Assembly: GCA_027052485.1 (NCBI GenBank)
Contig: JALUFA010000007.1
Location: forward strand, 1-6,473
Length of the DNA stretch: 6,473 nt
Origin: Hydrogenothermaceae bacterium
GTDB taxonomy: Bacteria > Aquificota > Aquificia > Aquificales > Hydrogenothermaceae
Direction of reading: 5' to 3'
Below are positions 1 to 5,065 of the stretch, piece after piece. Under the pieces are notes generated by a model. It did not search any database and was not told where the DNA came from. It saw nothing but the letters and a program-made list of their open reading frames with translations. The position numbers were made by a program, and so were the translations under genes. Position 1 is the stretch's first letter. Each line of letters begins with the position of its first letter.

Positions 1-470
1 AGGTACCTTACGAAAACTGGAAGAAAAAAGGTGCCTCCTTTGTTACCTTAGAGAGAAGGGATACAGGACAGTTAAGGGGATGTATCGGGTCTATCCTTCC
101 GTTTAGACCTTTATATCAGGATGTTATATCCAATGCGATAGCTGCTGCAACTAAAGACCCGAGGTTTACACCTGTAACTTTAGAAGAACTCCCCTACTTA
201 AGAACCAAAGTATCGGTTTTATCATATCCACAACCTTTGGAATACACAGATTACAAAGACCTTTTAAATAAGATTGAGCCTTTTAAAGATGGATTAATCC
301 TGAAACTTGGGAACTATCAAGGCACATTCTTACCTGACGTTTGGGAGGAAATACCAGATAAAGAAAAATTCCTATCCCACCTATGTATAAAGGCTGGACT
401 TCCTCCAGATTGCTGGATTAACTATCATCCCGAAATATTTGTTTATAGAACTCGGGTTTTTAGCGATTAA
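1..470 (+). CDS. AMMECR1-domain protein (AmmeMemoRadiSam system protein A type), 5'-truncated
   Basis: An open frame runs in from the left edge (first full codon at 3) to a TAA at 468-470, giving 155 visible residues. The hallmark LRGCIG is encoded at 72-89, inside a TGQLRGCIGSILPFRPLY stretch, and is followed by an NAIAAATKDPRF helix and a C-terminal PEIFVYRT segment. Both are typical of the AMMECR1 fold. Family members run about 180-220 residues, so only the N-terminal few dozen are missing. The TTG at 237 lies inside the conserved domain and is not a start. The biochemical role of the family is unsettled. Bacterial members often sit beside a Memo-like protein and a radical SAM protein, neither of which is in this window, though they could lie just to the left. 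The stop codon overlaps the stop of the facing ZIP gene. Identification is firm; function is not known. Confidence 0.88.
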   Translation, partial: VPYENWKKKGASFVTLERRDTGQLRGCIGSILPFRPLYQDVISNAIAAATKDPRFTPVTLEELPYLRTKVSVLSYPQPLEYTDYKDLLNKIEPFKDGLILKLGNYQGTFLPDVWEEIPDKEKFLSHLCIKAGLPPDCWINYHPEIFVYRTRVFSD

Positions 471-1213
471 CCTAGTACTGTATCTAGGTATAGCATAGTT
501 AACATACCTGCTAGAAAGCCAACCGTTATAAAATCGGGGTTTTCCCTACCTTTATAAACTTGGGGGAAGACCTCTTTTACCGTTACATACACCATGGCAC
601 CACCGGCTATCGCAAGACCTAATGGCAAAAGAGAGTTAAAGAGAAAAAACATAACTCCTCCTAAAACGGCAAATAAAAACTCAGAAAAACCGCTTAAGAT
701 ACCTACAAGAATCGGTATAAACAACTTTCTAGTCAGATACATTAACGGTAGAGAAACTGCTAAACCTTCAGGTACATCCTGTATGCCTATAGCAATAGCG
801 GTAGCCCAACCTTTATTAACATCATTAACGATAGACACACCCACAGCCATACCTTCTGGAATATTATGGATGATGATAGCAAGTACAACAAGAATAAGGT
901 TTTTAACGTTTAATTTTTCAGTATCAGGAATGTTATATTTGAAAAACTGTTCCTCATGGGGAATTTTTTTCTCTATTATATAGATAAGTAAAACTCCTAA
1001 TGTTATACCAATTAAAGTAAGGTAAATATTTCCGGCTTTTATGGACGGTAGTATCAAAGAGGTAAAGGAAGCGACGAGCATTATCCCGCCGCTGAAAGCC
1101 AAGCTTACATCAAGACCAATATTTGGAAGTTTTTTTACTACAATGGCTAATAGAGAGCCAAAGCTGGTTAAGAAGAATACAACTAGACCAGCATAAATAA
1201 CATCAGCTGGCAT
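467..1213 (-). CDS. ZIP-family divalent metal transporter (GufA/BbZIP-like)
   Basis: This 248-residue inner-membrane protein has about eight hydrophobic segments and a short hydrophilic loop around residues 81-102, the usual ZIP layout and size. The metal-binding helices are clear. TM4 carries HNIPEG (H116, N117, P119, E120), TM5 carries QDVPEG (Q145, D146, P148, E149), and TM6 has E178 in SGFSEF. From memory this matches the two-metal centre of Bordetella bronchiseptica ZIP (His/Asn/Glu, Gln/Asp/Glu, Glu), so zinc or a similar divalent cation is the likely substrate. There is no long histidine-rich loop. The ATG at 1213-1211 shares one base with the dapD stop (TAATG). GAAGG at 1221-1217 lies only 3 nt before it, so translation is probably coupled to dapD. 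The stop codon overlaps the facing AMMECR1 stop. Metal specificity cannot be read from sequence. Confidence 0.9.
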   Translation of the reverse strand: MPADVIYAGLVVFFLTSFGSLLAIVVKKLPNIGLDVSLAFSGGIMLVASFTSLILPSIKAGNIYLTLIGITLGVLLIYIIEKKIPHEEQFFKYNIPDTEKLNVKNLILVVLAIIIHNIPEGMAVGVSIVNDVNKGWATAIAIGIQDVPEGLAVSLPLMYLTRKLFIPILVGILSGFSEFLFAVLGGVMFFLFNSLLPLGLAIAGGAMVYVTVKEVFPQVYKGRENPDFITVGFLAGMLTMLYLDTVLG

Positions 1214-2028
1214 TAGCCTTCTATATTAAACTCTCTTAAAGCCTCATTTAGGGAAACCTTTTTATCCGTTGACTCTTTTCTCTTTCCTATTATTAAAGCT
1301 ACAGGTACACCATACTCTCCTGCTGGAAACTTTTTATTCATAACACCCGGAATAACAACACTTCTTGCAGGTACACGGCCTCTATACTCAACTGGCTCTT
1401 CTCCAGACACATCTATAATCCTTGTAGAACCAGTTATTACAACGCCAGCTCCTAAAACTGCTTCTTCCTCAATGATGGCACCTTCAACAATAATGCATCT
1501 TGAGCCTATGAAACAGTTGTCTTCAACAATAACAGGCTTAGCAGAAGGAGGTTCTAAAACACCACCGATGCCAACACCACCGGAAAGGTGAACGTTTTTT
1601 CCAATCTGAGCGCAAGAACCTACAGTAGCCCAAGTATCAACCAACGTTCCAGTTCCTACGTACGCACCTATATTTACGTAGGAAGGCATAAGAATAGCTC
1701 CTTTTTCTATAAAAGAACCGTATCTGGCCGTAGCGGGAGGAACAACTCTAACTCCGGCTTCTTTCCATCCTTTCTTTAAAGGAATTTTATCATAGTACTC
1801 AAATGGGCCAACTTCGATAACTTGCATATCTTGGATAGGAAAGTATAGGAGAATTGCCTGTTTCACCCATTCATTAACAACCCATTCTCCACCTTTTTTT
1901 TCTGCAACGCGAATTTTCCCTTTATCTAAAAGGTCTATAACCTCTCTTACAGCCTCTTTGTATCTTTCATCCCTTAAAAGCTCTCTATTTTCCCAAGCTT
2001 CCTGTATAAGTTTTTTTAGCTCTTCCAT
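1213..2028 (-). CDS. dapD: 2,3,4,5-tetrahydropyridine-2,6-dicarboxylate N-succinyltransferase (DapD)
   Basis: DapD transfers succinyl from succinyl-CoA to tetrahydrodipicolinate in the succinylase branch of diaminopimelate and lysine synthesis, in the cytoplasm, as a trimer. The 271 residues match the roughly 274 of the E. coli enzyme. An N-terminal helical domain (about 1-95) precedes a left-handed beta-helix of hexapeptide repeats (about 96-230). The repeats contain the family blocks [15 protein letters not shown] (93-107), [20 protein letters not shown] (129-148) and [19 protein letters not shown] (149-167). The start chosen is the ATG at 2028, because AAGGAGG lies 5 nt upstream at 2040-2034. 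The frame stays open to an ATG at 2079, but the extra 17 residues contain that ribosome site and do not resemble the family. The gene is first in a two-gene unit with the ZIP transporter and is divergent from the Yip1-like gene. Confidence 0.96.
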   Translation of the reverse strand: MEELKKLIQEAWENRELLRDERYKEAVREVIDLLDKGKIRVAEKKGGEWVVNEWVKQAILLYFPIQDMQVIEVGPFEYYDKIPLKKGWKEAGVRVVPPATARYGSFIEKGAILMPSYVNIGAYVGTGTLVDTWATVGSCAQIGKNVHLSGGVGIGGVLEPPSAKPVIVEDNCFIGSRCIIVEGAIIEEEAVLGAGVVITGSTRIIDVSGEEPVEYRGRVPARSVVIPGVMNKKFPAGEYGVPVALIIGKRKESTDKKVSLNEALREFNIEG

Positions 2029-2033
2029 TGATG

Positions 2034-2040
2034 CCTCCTT
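2034..2040 (-). promoter_or_regulatory. Shine-Dalgarno site that fixes the dapD start
   Basis: On the minus strand the sequence reads AAGGAGGCATCAATG. This is a full-strength AAGGAGG with a 5-nt spacer to the ATG at 2028, which decides in favour of that start over the in-frame ATG at 2079. Confidence 0.85.
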
Positions 2041-2060
2041 ACTTTTTGAAAAAATTTTTC

Positions 2061-2070
2061 TTATATAATT
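2061..2070. promoter_or_regulatory. Candidate -10 region(s) in the dapD / Yip1-like divergent spacer
   Basis: The 69-bp spacer between the two divergent start codons contains TTATATAATT. On the plus strand this gives a perfect TATAAT at 2064-2069, about 34 bp before the Yip1-like start. On the minus strand it gives TATATA/TATAAG, a similar distance before dapD. No convincing -35 hexamer is seen at 16-18 bp on either strand, and the whole spacer is A+T-rich. The position is plausible but the evidence is weak. Confidence 0.35.
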
Positions 2071-2097
2071 AAAACACACAAATAAATGGAGGTTGAA

Positions 2098-2775
2098 ATG
2101 GTACCTTACTTTTTTGAACTTTACTTTAAGCCTAAGGAAGGGTGGGAAAAGCTTGCCAAGGAAAGGTTCAGCATAAAAGAACTTTACCTAAAGGTAGTTC
2201 TTATTTTTGCCGCTATACCGGCAATAAGCCATTTTATTGGTTTTACCCTTTTTAGAAAGATGTACGTCCAAGGAATTGAAGACTTTTTGATGATGGCTGA
2301 GAAAGACTCTCAGCAAAGCCCGCAAACAGTAGCTTATATGAAGGCTCTCCTTGCGGCTCTGCAGGACAATTCCCTAGTAAAAGAAATTCTTATAATGCTG
2401 GTAACTTATGGGTTTGAACTTTTTAAACCTGTAGTTCTGGCTATATTGATAATGTTTCTGGCTGGAGCATTTGGCGGAGAGAAAGACCCAAATAAGGCCT
2501 TTACCGTAGCTGTTTTTTCACTGGTACCCCAATGGATGGCCGGTGCTTTCTATGCTATAAACTCACCAATTTCTATGTTTATACTGTTCTTAGCGTCTTT
2601 TTATACATTTTATCTAATATTTATAGGAGCAGAAAAAGTTTTAAAGGTACCTACAGAAGGACAGAAACACTTTCAGTTCATCATTGTTCTTATTATCCTG
2701 TATCTAATACTCAGTGGCGTTATAGGAATGGTTGAGTCTACAATAACCTACCGAATACTTGTTGCTAATTTTTGA
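2098..2775 (+). CDS. Yip1-family integral membrane protein
   Basis: This protein of 225 residues begins with a soluble stretch ([20 protein letters not shown], about 5-24) typical of bacterial Yip1-domain proteins, where a Pro-x-x-x-W/F element precedes the first membrane helix. Hydrophobic segments lie at roughly 31-52, 93-125 (long, kinked near P111), 136-154, 157-177 and 193-213. A polar, probably soluble segment at about 58-92 separates the first two. The ATG at 2098 is preferred because GGAGG at 2088-2092 stands 5 nt before it; the in-frame ATG at 2086 overlaps that site. The bacterial family has no settled biochemical role, so no function is assigned. The gene stands alone on its strand, diverges from dapD, and its last 11 bp overlap the end of metF. 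Family assignment rests on topology and the N-terminal pattern, not on a search. Confidence 0.75.
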   Translation: MVPYFFELYFKPKEGWEKLAKERFSIKELYLKVVLIFAAIPAISHFIGFTLFRKMYVQGIEDFLMMAEKDSQQSPQTVAYMKALLAALQDNSLVKEILIMLVTYGFELFKPVVLAILIMFLAGAFGGEKDPNKAFTVAVFSLVPQWMAGAFYAINSPISMFILFLASFYTFYLIFIGAEKVLKVPTEGQKHFQFIIVLIILYLILSGVIGMVESTITYRILVANF

Positions 2776-3646
2776 TTAGATGTTTTATCTGGTTATAAAT
2801 TTTAAGGGTTGCATCAGACTTATTGAGGGTGTAAAAGTGCAGCCCTTTTACCCCATTTTTTAGTAAATCTTCACACTGTTTTACAGCAAACTCAATTCCT
2901 ATTTTTTCAACTTCATCAGGCTTATCTTCGACCTTCTCCAGTTTGCTAACCAGCTTTTCTGGAATGGTTGCCCCACACATAAGTGCAAACTTTCTAATCT
3001 GTTTAAAGTTTGTTATAGGCATTATCCCAGGGATTATAGGTATGTTAATTCCGTGTTTTTCGCATAAATCAAGGAAGTTATAAAAGTATCTGTTGTCAAA
3101 AAACATCTGGGTTATAGCGAAGTCTGCGCCAGCCTCTACCTTTCTCTTAAAGTTTATTACATCCCTTTCCAGATTTGGACTTTCTGGATGGCCTTCAGGA
3201 TAAGCTGCAACGCCTATACTGTACCAATCTCCAAAATTTTCTCTTATAAGAGATACAAGCTCTGATGCGTACTTACATCCATCTTCAGGATGCTGGAAGT
3301 CTTCCTGATTTAAAGGAATATCTCCTCTAAGTGCCAGTATATTTTCTATTCCAATATTTTTATAGTCTTGAAGGATGTTTATAAGGTCTTCCTTTGTATG
3401 GCCTATGCATGTTAGGTGGGCCATAACAGTAAGGTCTGTATTTTCGTGTATTCTCTTAACTATATTTCGTGTTCGGTCTCTGGTGCTGCCTCCAGCCCCA
3501 TAAGTAACAGATACAAAGGTGGGTTTAATAGACTCAAGCTCTTTGATAGTTTGGAAGAGTTTTTCTTCACCTTCTTTAGTTTTGGGAGGAAAGAACTCAA
3601 AAGATATACTCGTATTAACTTTTTTCAGCAGGTCTCTTATCTTCAT
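2765..3646 (-). CDS. metF: 5,10-methylenetetrahydrofolate reductase (MetF)
   Basis: MetF is a cytoplasmic FAD-dependent TIM-barrel enzyme that reduces 5,10-methylene-tetrahydrofolate to 5-methyl-tetrahydrofolate, which supplies methionine synthesis. Its 293 residues match the short bacterial form (E. coli is 296) without the eukaryotic regulatory domain. Key blocks are SFEFFPPKT (catalytic Glu at E17), [12 protein letters not shown] (45-56), MAHLTCIGH (75-83), ALRGDIP (flavin-contacting Asp at D109) and [11 protein letters not shown] (folate-binding Gln at Q180). The start at 3646 places the FEFFPP block where the family has it, but there is no Shine-Dalgarno sequence upstream. Instead TGCTATACT, an extended -10 element, ends 7 nt before the ATG. 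The gene lies 40 bp behind the ferredoxin gene on the same strand, with a GC hairpin between them. The electron donor (NADH or ferredoxin) cannot be told from the sequence. Confidence 0.96.
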   Translation of the reverse strand: MKIRDLLKKVNTSISFEFFPPKTKEGEEKLFQTIKELESIKPTFVSVTYGAGGSTRDRTRNIVKRIHENTDLTVMAHLTCIGHTKEDLINILQDYKNIGIENILALRGDIPLNQEDFQHPEDGCKYASELVSLIRENFGDWYSIGVAAYPEGHPESPNLERDVINFKRKVEAGADFAITQMFFDNRYFYNFLDLCEKHGINIPIIPGIMPITNFKQIRKFALMCGATIPEKLVSKLEKVEDKPDEVEKIGIEFAVKQCEDLLKNGVKGLHFYTLNKSDATLKIYNQIKHLIKN

Positions 3647-3653
3647 GAAAATA

Positions 3654-3662
3654 AGTATAGCA
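3654..3662 (-). promoter_or_regulatory. Candidate extended -10 promoter for metF
   Basis: The minus strand reads TGCTATACT, that is TG-n-TATACT, with the last base of the -10 only 7 nt before the metF ATG at 3646. Transcription would start at or within a base or two of the start codon. There is no recognisable -35 hexamer, which extended -10 promoters can do without. Confidence 0.4.
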
Positions 3663-3665
3663 TAA

Positions 3666-3681
3666 AGGGGGAAATCCCCCT
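3666..3681 (-). terminator. GC-rich hairpin after the ferredoxin gene (terminator or attenuator)
   Basis: On the minus strand, 5 nt after the ferredoxin TAA, AGGGGG-ATTT-CCCCCT forms a 6-bp stem (five G-C pairs) with a 4-nt loop. The U tract on its 3' side is short: TTT counting the last stem base, then AT. Placement suggests a terminator for the ferredoxin transcript, but the weak U tract suggests leaky read-through into metF. Alternatively it protects the 3' end or modulates metF. Confidence 0.5.
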
Positions 3682-3686
3682 ATCAC

Positions 3687-4016
3687 TTAAAACATTCCGG
3701 GAGGTTTTCCTTTAGATGTTACAAGTCTTTCTACAGGTTCTCCACCTAGAATGTGTTTTTCAATGATTTCATCAACATCTTCTGGCTTTACATTTCCATA
3801 CCAGATAGCATCTGGGTAAACAACTACGTTTGGTCCAAACATGCAAGGACCTAGACATCCTGTTGGTGTAACCGCCATTTTTGTCATAAGCTCAGGATTT
3901 GACATTAGCTTTTCTTGGAATTTCATAAAGATTTTATCTGACCCTTGACCTCCACATGAAGGCATTCCGGGGGGTTTTTGTTGCATACACACAAATACGT
4001 GTTTAAAGTCTGACAT
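3687..4016 (-). CDS. Thioredoxin-like [2Fe-2S] ferredoxin (Aquifex Fd4 / Shethna protein type)
   Basis: This protein of 109 residues closely resembles, from memory, the Aquifex aeolicus thioredoxin-like ferredoxin (about 110 residues). It shares the FKHVFVC start, the PTGC-x3-C block, VVVYPD-x-WYG, VKPEDVDEI and a final GKPPGMF. The four cluster cysteines are all present: C10, C21, C54 and C58. Family members are cytoplasmic homodimers with a thioredoxin-like fold, and their physiological partner is generally unknown. The ATG at 4016 is chosen because AAGGAGG at 4031-4025 precedes it by 8 nt and it gives the family N-terminus. The frame stays open to 4052, adding 12 unrelated residues. KPPGM occurs twice, near the N-terminus (14-18) and at the C-terminus. 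The gene precedes metF, suggesting but not proving a shared transcript, and diverges from the tRNA-Ser promoter. Confidence 0.93.
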   Translation of the reverse strand: MSDFKHVFVCMQQKPPGMPSCGGQGSDKIFMKFQEKLMSNPELMTKMAVTPTGCLGPCMFGPNVVVYPDAIWYGNVKPEDVDEIIEKHILGGEPVERLVTSKGKPPGMF

Positions 4017-4024
4017 AGACTTAT

Positions 4025-4031
4025 CCTCCTT
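4025..4031 (-). promoter_or_regulatory. Shine-Dalgarno site that fixes the ferredoxin start
   Basis: The minus strand reads AAGGAGGATAAGTCTATG: a full AAGGAGG with an 8-nt spacer to the ATG at 4016. The longer frame from 4052 would place this site inside the coding region. Confidence 0.85.
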
Positions 4032-4104
4032 AAGGTTGTTTTTACAAAACAAAATTTTAAAAGTGAAAGCTCGTATTTCTAAATGATTTTTATTAGGTTG
4101 CTAT

Positions 4105-4132
4105 TTGACAATGAAGATGTGTAGCCTATAAT
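4105..4132 (+). promoter_or_regulatory. Sigma70-type promoter for tRNA-Ser and SRP RNA
   Basis: TTGACA at 4105-4110 and TATAAT at 4127-4132 are both perfect consensus hexamers, separated by 16 bp. The expected start point, about 4139-4141, is a few bases before the mature tRNA 5' end at 4146. The bases upstream (about 4075-4095) are A+T-rich and could act as an UP element. It is the best promoter in the window and fits a stable-RNA gene. Confidence 0.85.
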
Positions 4133-4145
4133 AGTATATGCTTTT

Positions 4146-4233
4146 GGATGGGTGTCCGAGCGGCCGAAGGAGCAGCACTGGAAATGCTGTGCACCACTTT
4201 GTGGTGCCGCGGGTTCAAATCCCGCCCCATCCG
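4146..4233 (+). tRNA. tRNA-Ser (anticodon GGA)
   Basis: This is an 88-nt class II tRNA. The acceptor stem GGATGGG (4146-4152) pairs with CCCATCC (4226-4232) and the discriminator is G4233. The anticodon stem CAGCA/TGCTG (4173-4177, 4185-4189) encloses the loop CTGGAAA with anticodon GGA at 4180-4182, which reads UCC and UCU. The long variable arm GCACCAC-TTT-GTGGTGC (4191-4207) has a 7-bp stem, diagnostic of serine tRNA. The T arm is GCGGG-TTCAAAT-CCCGC (4209-4225). The CCA end is not encoded (CTA follows), so it must be added enzymatically. By count the gene is 56 of 88 G+C, well above its surroundings, as in thermophiles. It is 24 bp upstream of the SRP RNA gene, and the two are probably one transcript. 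Confidence 0.97.
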
Positions 4234-4257
4234 CTATTCTATGTTAGAATAAAAGTT

Positions 4258-4349
4258 CCGGGTCCCTCCGAATAGGACCTGGTGAACCCCGCCAGGCCCG
4301 GAAGGGAGCAACGGTAAGCCAGAGTTCCTATGTCGGAGGGGGTGCCCGG
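4258..4349 (+). ncRNA. ffs: Signal recognition particle RNA, small bacterial (4.5S) type
   Basis: This is the RNA part of the bacterial SRP, which with Ffh directs nascent membrane proteins to FtsY and the Sec translocon. The conserved domain IV hairpin is obvious: GGCCCGGAAGGGAGCA at 4295-4310, with the GGAA tetraloop at 4300-4303, then ACGGTAAGCC, the asymmetric-loop strand. The ends pair well, CCGGG (4258-4262) with CCCGG (4345-4349) and CCCTCCGA (4264-4271) with TCGGAGGG (4333-4340), giving one long hairpin of about 92 nt with no Alu domain. The exact ends could differ by a few bases. G+C is 62 of 92 by count. It lies just behind tRNA-Ser, and no terminator is seen between it and the response regulator 26 bp downstream. 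Confidence 0.95.
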
Positions 4350-4375
4350 TTAATATACATCCTGTAGAGAAAAAG

Positions 4376-5065
4376 ATGCCACTTATCTATATAGTAGAAG
4401 ACGATGAAGATATAAATGAACTCCTCGTTTACAACCTAAAAAAGGAAGGGTTTCAAGTTAAATCTTTCCTTGAGAGCAAAAAAGCATTAGAAACTCTACA
4501 ATCAGACTTCCCAGATTTAATACTCCTTGATATCATGCTCCCTGATATTGATGGTCTAGAGTTCTGTAAAATAGTAAAGGCCGATGAAAACCTTGCCAAA
4601 ATTCCAATAATCATGCTTACAGCCAAAAGTACCGAGATAGATAAAATCGTTGGTTTAGAGCTTGGAGCGGATGATTATATAACAAAACCTTTTTCCTTTA
4701 GAGAGCTTATCGCCCGAATAAAAGCCGTTCTAAGACGTACTGCCCGATGTAGAGAAAATCAAACAATCAGCCAGAAAGACTTATATCTTAACCCTGATAG
4801 ACTTGAAGTACTGGTTGATGGCAAGACTGTGCCCCTTACAAAGAAAGAGTACCAGCTTTTATCAACGCTTTTAAAAAATAAAGGAAAGGTCTTAAGCAGA
4901 GCTTTTTTACTTGAAGAAGTTTGGGATAATGATTTAGATGTTTTTGATAGGACAGTTGACGTACACATTAAAAATCTAAGGGACAAGCTCGGCAGATTTG
5001 GGAAAAATATAAAAACGGTAAGGGGAGTAGGATATATGTGGGAAGAGCAGACCTCAACAAACTAA
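4376..5065 (+). CDS. OmpR/PhoB-family DNA-binding response regulator
   Basis: This is a two-component transcription regulator of 229 residues, the standard length for the subfamily. The receiver domain (about 1-118) has the acidic pocket E8-D9-D10, the phospho-acceptor D52 in LLDIMLPDIDG, T82 in MLTAK and K104 in DDYITKPF, so phosphorylation by a histidine kinase is expected. The C-terminal winged-helix domain (about 130-226) has LTKKEYQLL, VLSRAFLLEEVW, RTVDVHIKNLRDKLG and the terminal VRGVGYMWE wing. It is PhoB-like but cannot be tied to phosphate from sequence alone. No kinase gene follows: the next gene, mtaB, faces it and overlaps by 12 bp. The ATG at 4376 fits the family N-terminus, but the ribosome site is weak (AGAGAAAAAG). 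No separate promoter is apparent between the SRP RNA and the start. Confidence 0.93.
   Translation: MPLIYIVEDDEDINELLVYNLKKEGFQVKSFLESKKALETLQSDFPDLILLDIMLPDIDGLEFCKIVKADENLAKIPIIMLTAKSTEIDKIVGLELGADDYITKPFSFRELIARIKAVLRRTARCRENQTISQKDLYLNPDRLEVLVDGKTVPLTKKEYQLLSTLLKNKGKVLSRAFLLEEVWDNDLDVFDRTVDVHIKNLRDKLGRFGKNIKTVRGVGYMWEEQTSTN

Noticed and set aside
470..489. ACCTAG / CTAGGT inverted repeat just after the AMMECR1 stop
   Set aside because: The stem is only 6 bp with an 8-nt loop and no T tract, and lies within the ZIP C-terminal codons; not a credible terminator.
594..983. 129-residue plus-strand frame opposite the ZIP gene
   Set aside because: It is fully antisense to a well-supported transporter, has no ribosome site and an unstructured basic composition; a shadow frame.
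3416..3715. 99-residue plus-strand frame across metF, the hairpin and the ferredoxin end
   Set aside because: It crosses two real genes on the opposite strand and has no promoter or ribosome site.
4036..4052. TTGTTTT-TAC-AAAACAA inverted repeat upstream of the ferredoxin ribosome site
   Set aside because: A perfect 7-bp repeat, but made almost wholly of A and T; about one such repeat is expected by chance in A+T-rich DNA of this length. An operator role cannot be supported.
4146..4233. Functional link between tRNA-Ser and the nearby mtaB gene
   Set aside because: MtaB acts on t6A37 in tRNAs that read ANN codons. This serine tRNA reads UCC/UCU and would not be a substrate.
4146..4349. Integration or attachment site at the tRNA gene
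   Set aside because: No integrase, no direct repeat of the tRNA 3' end and no foreign-looking genes are seen nearby.
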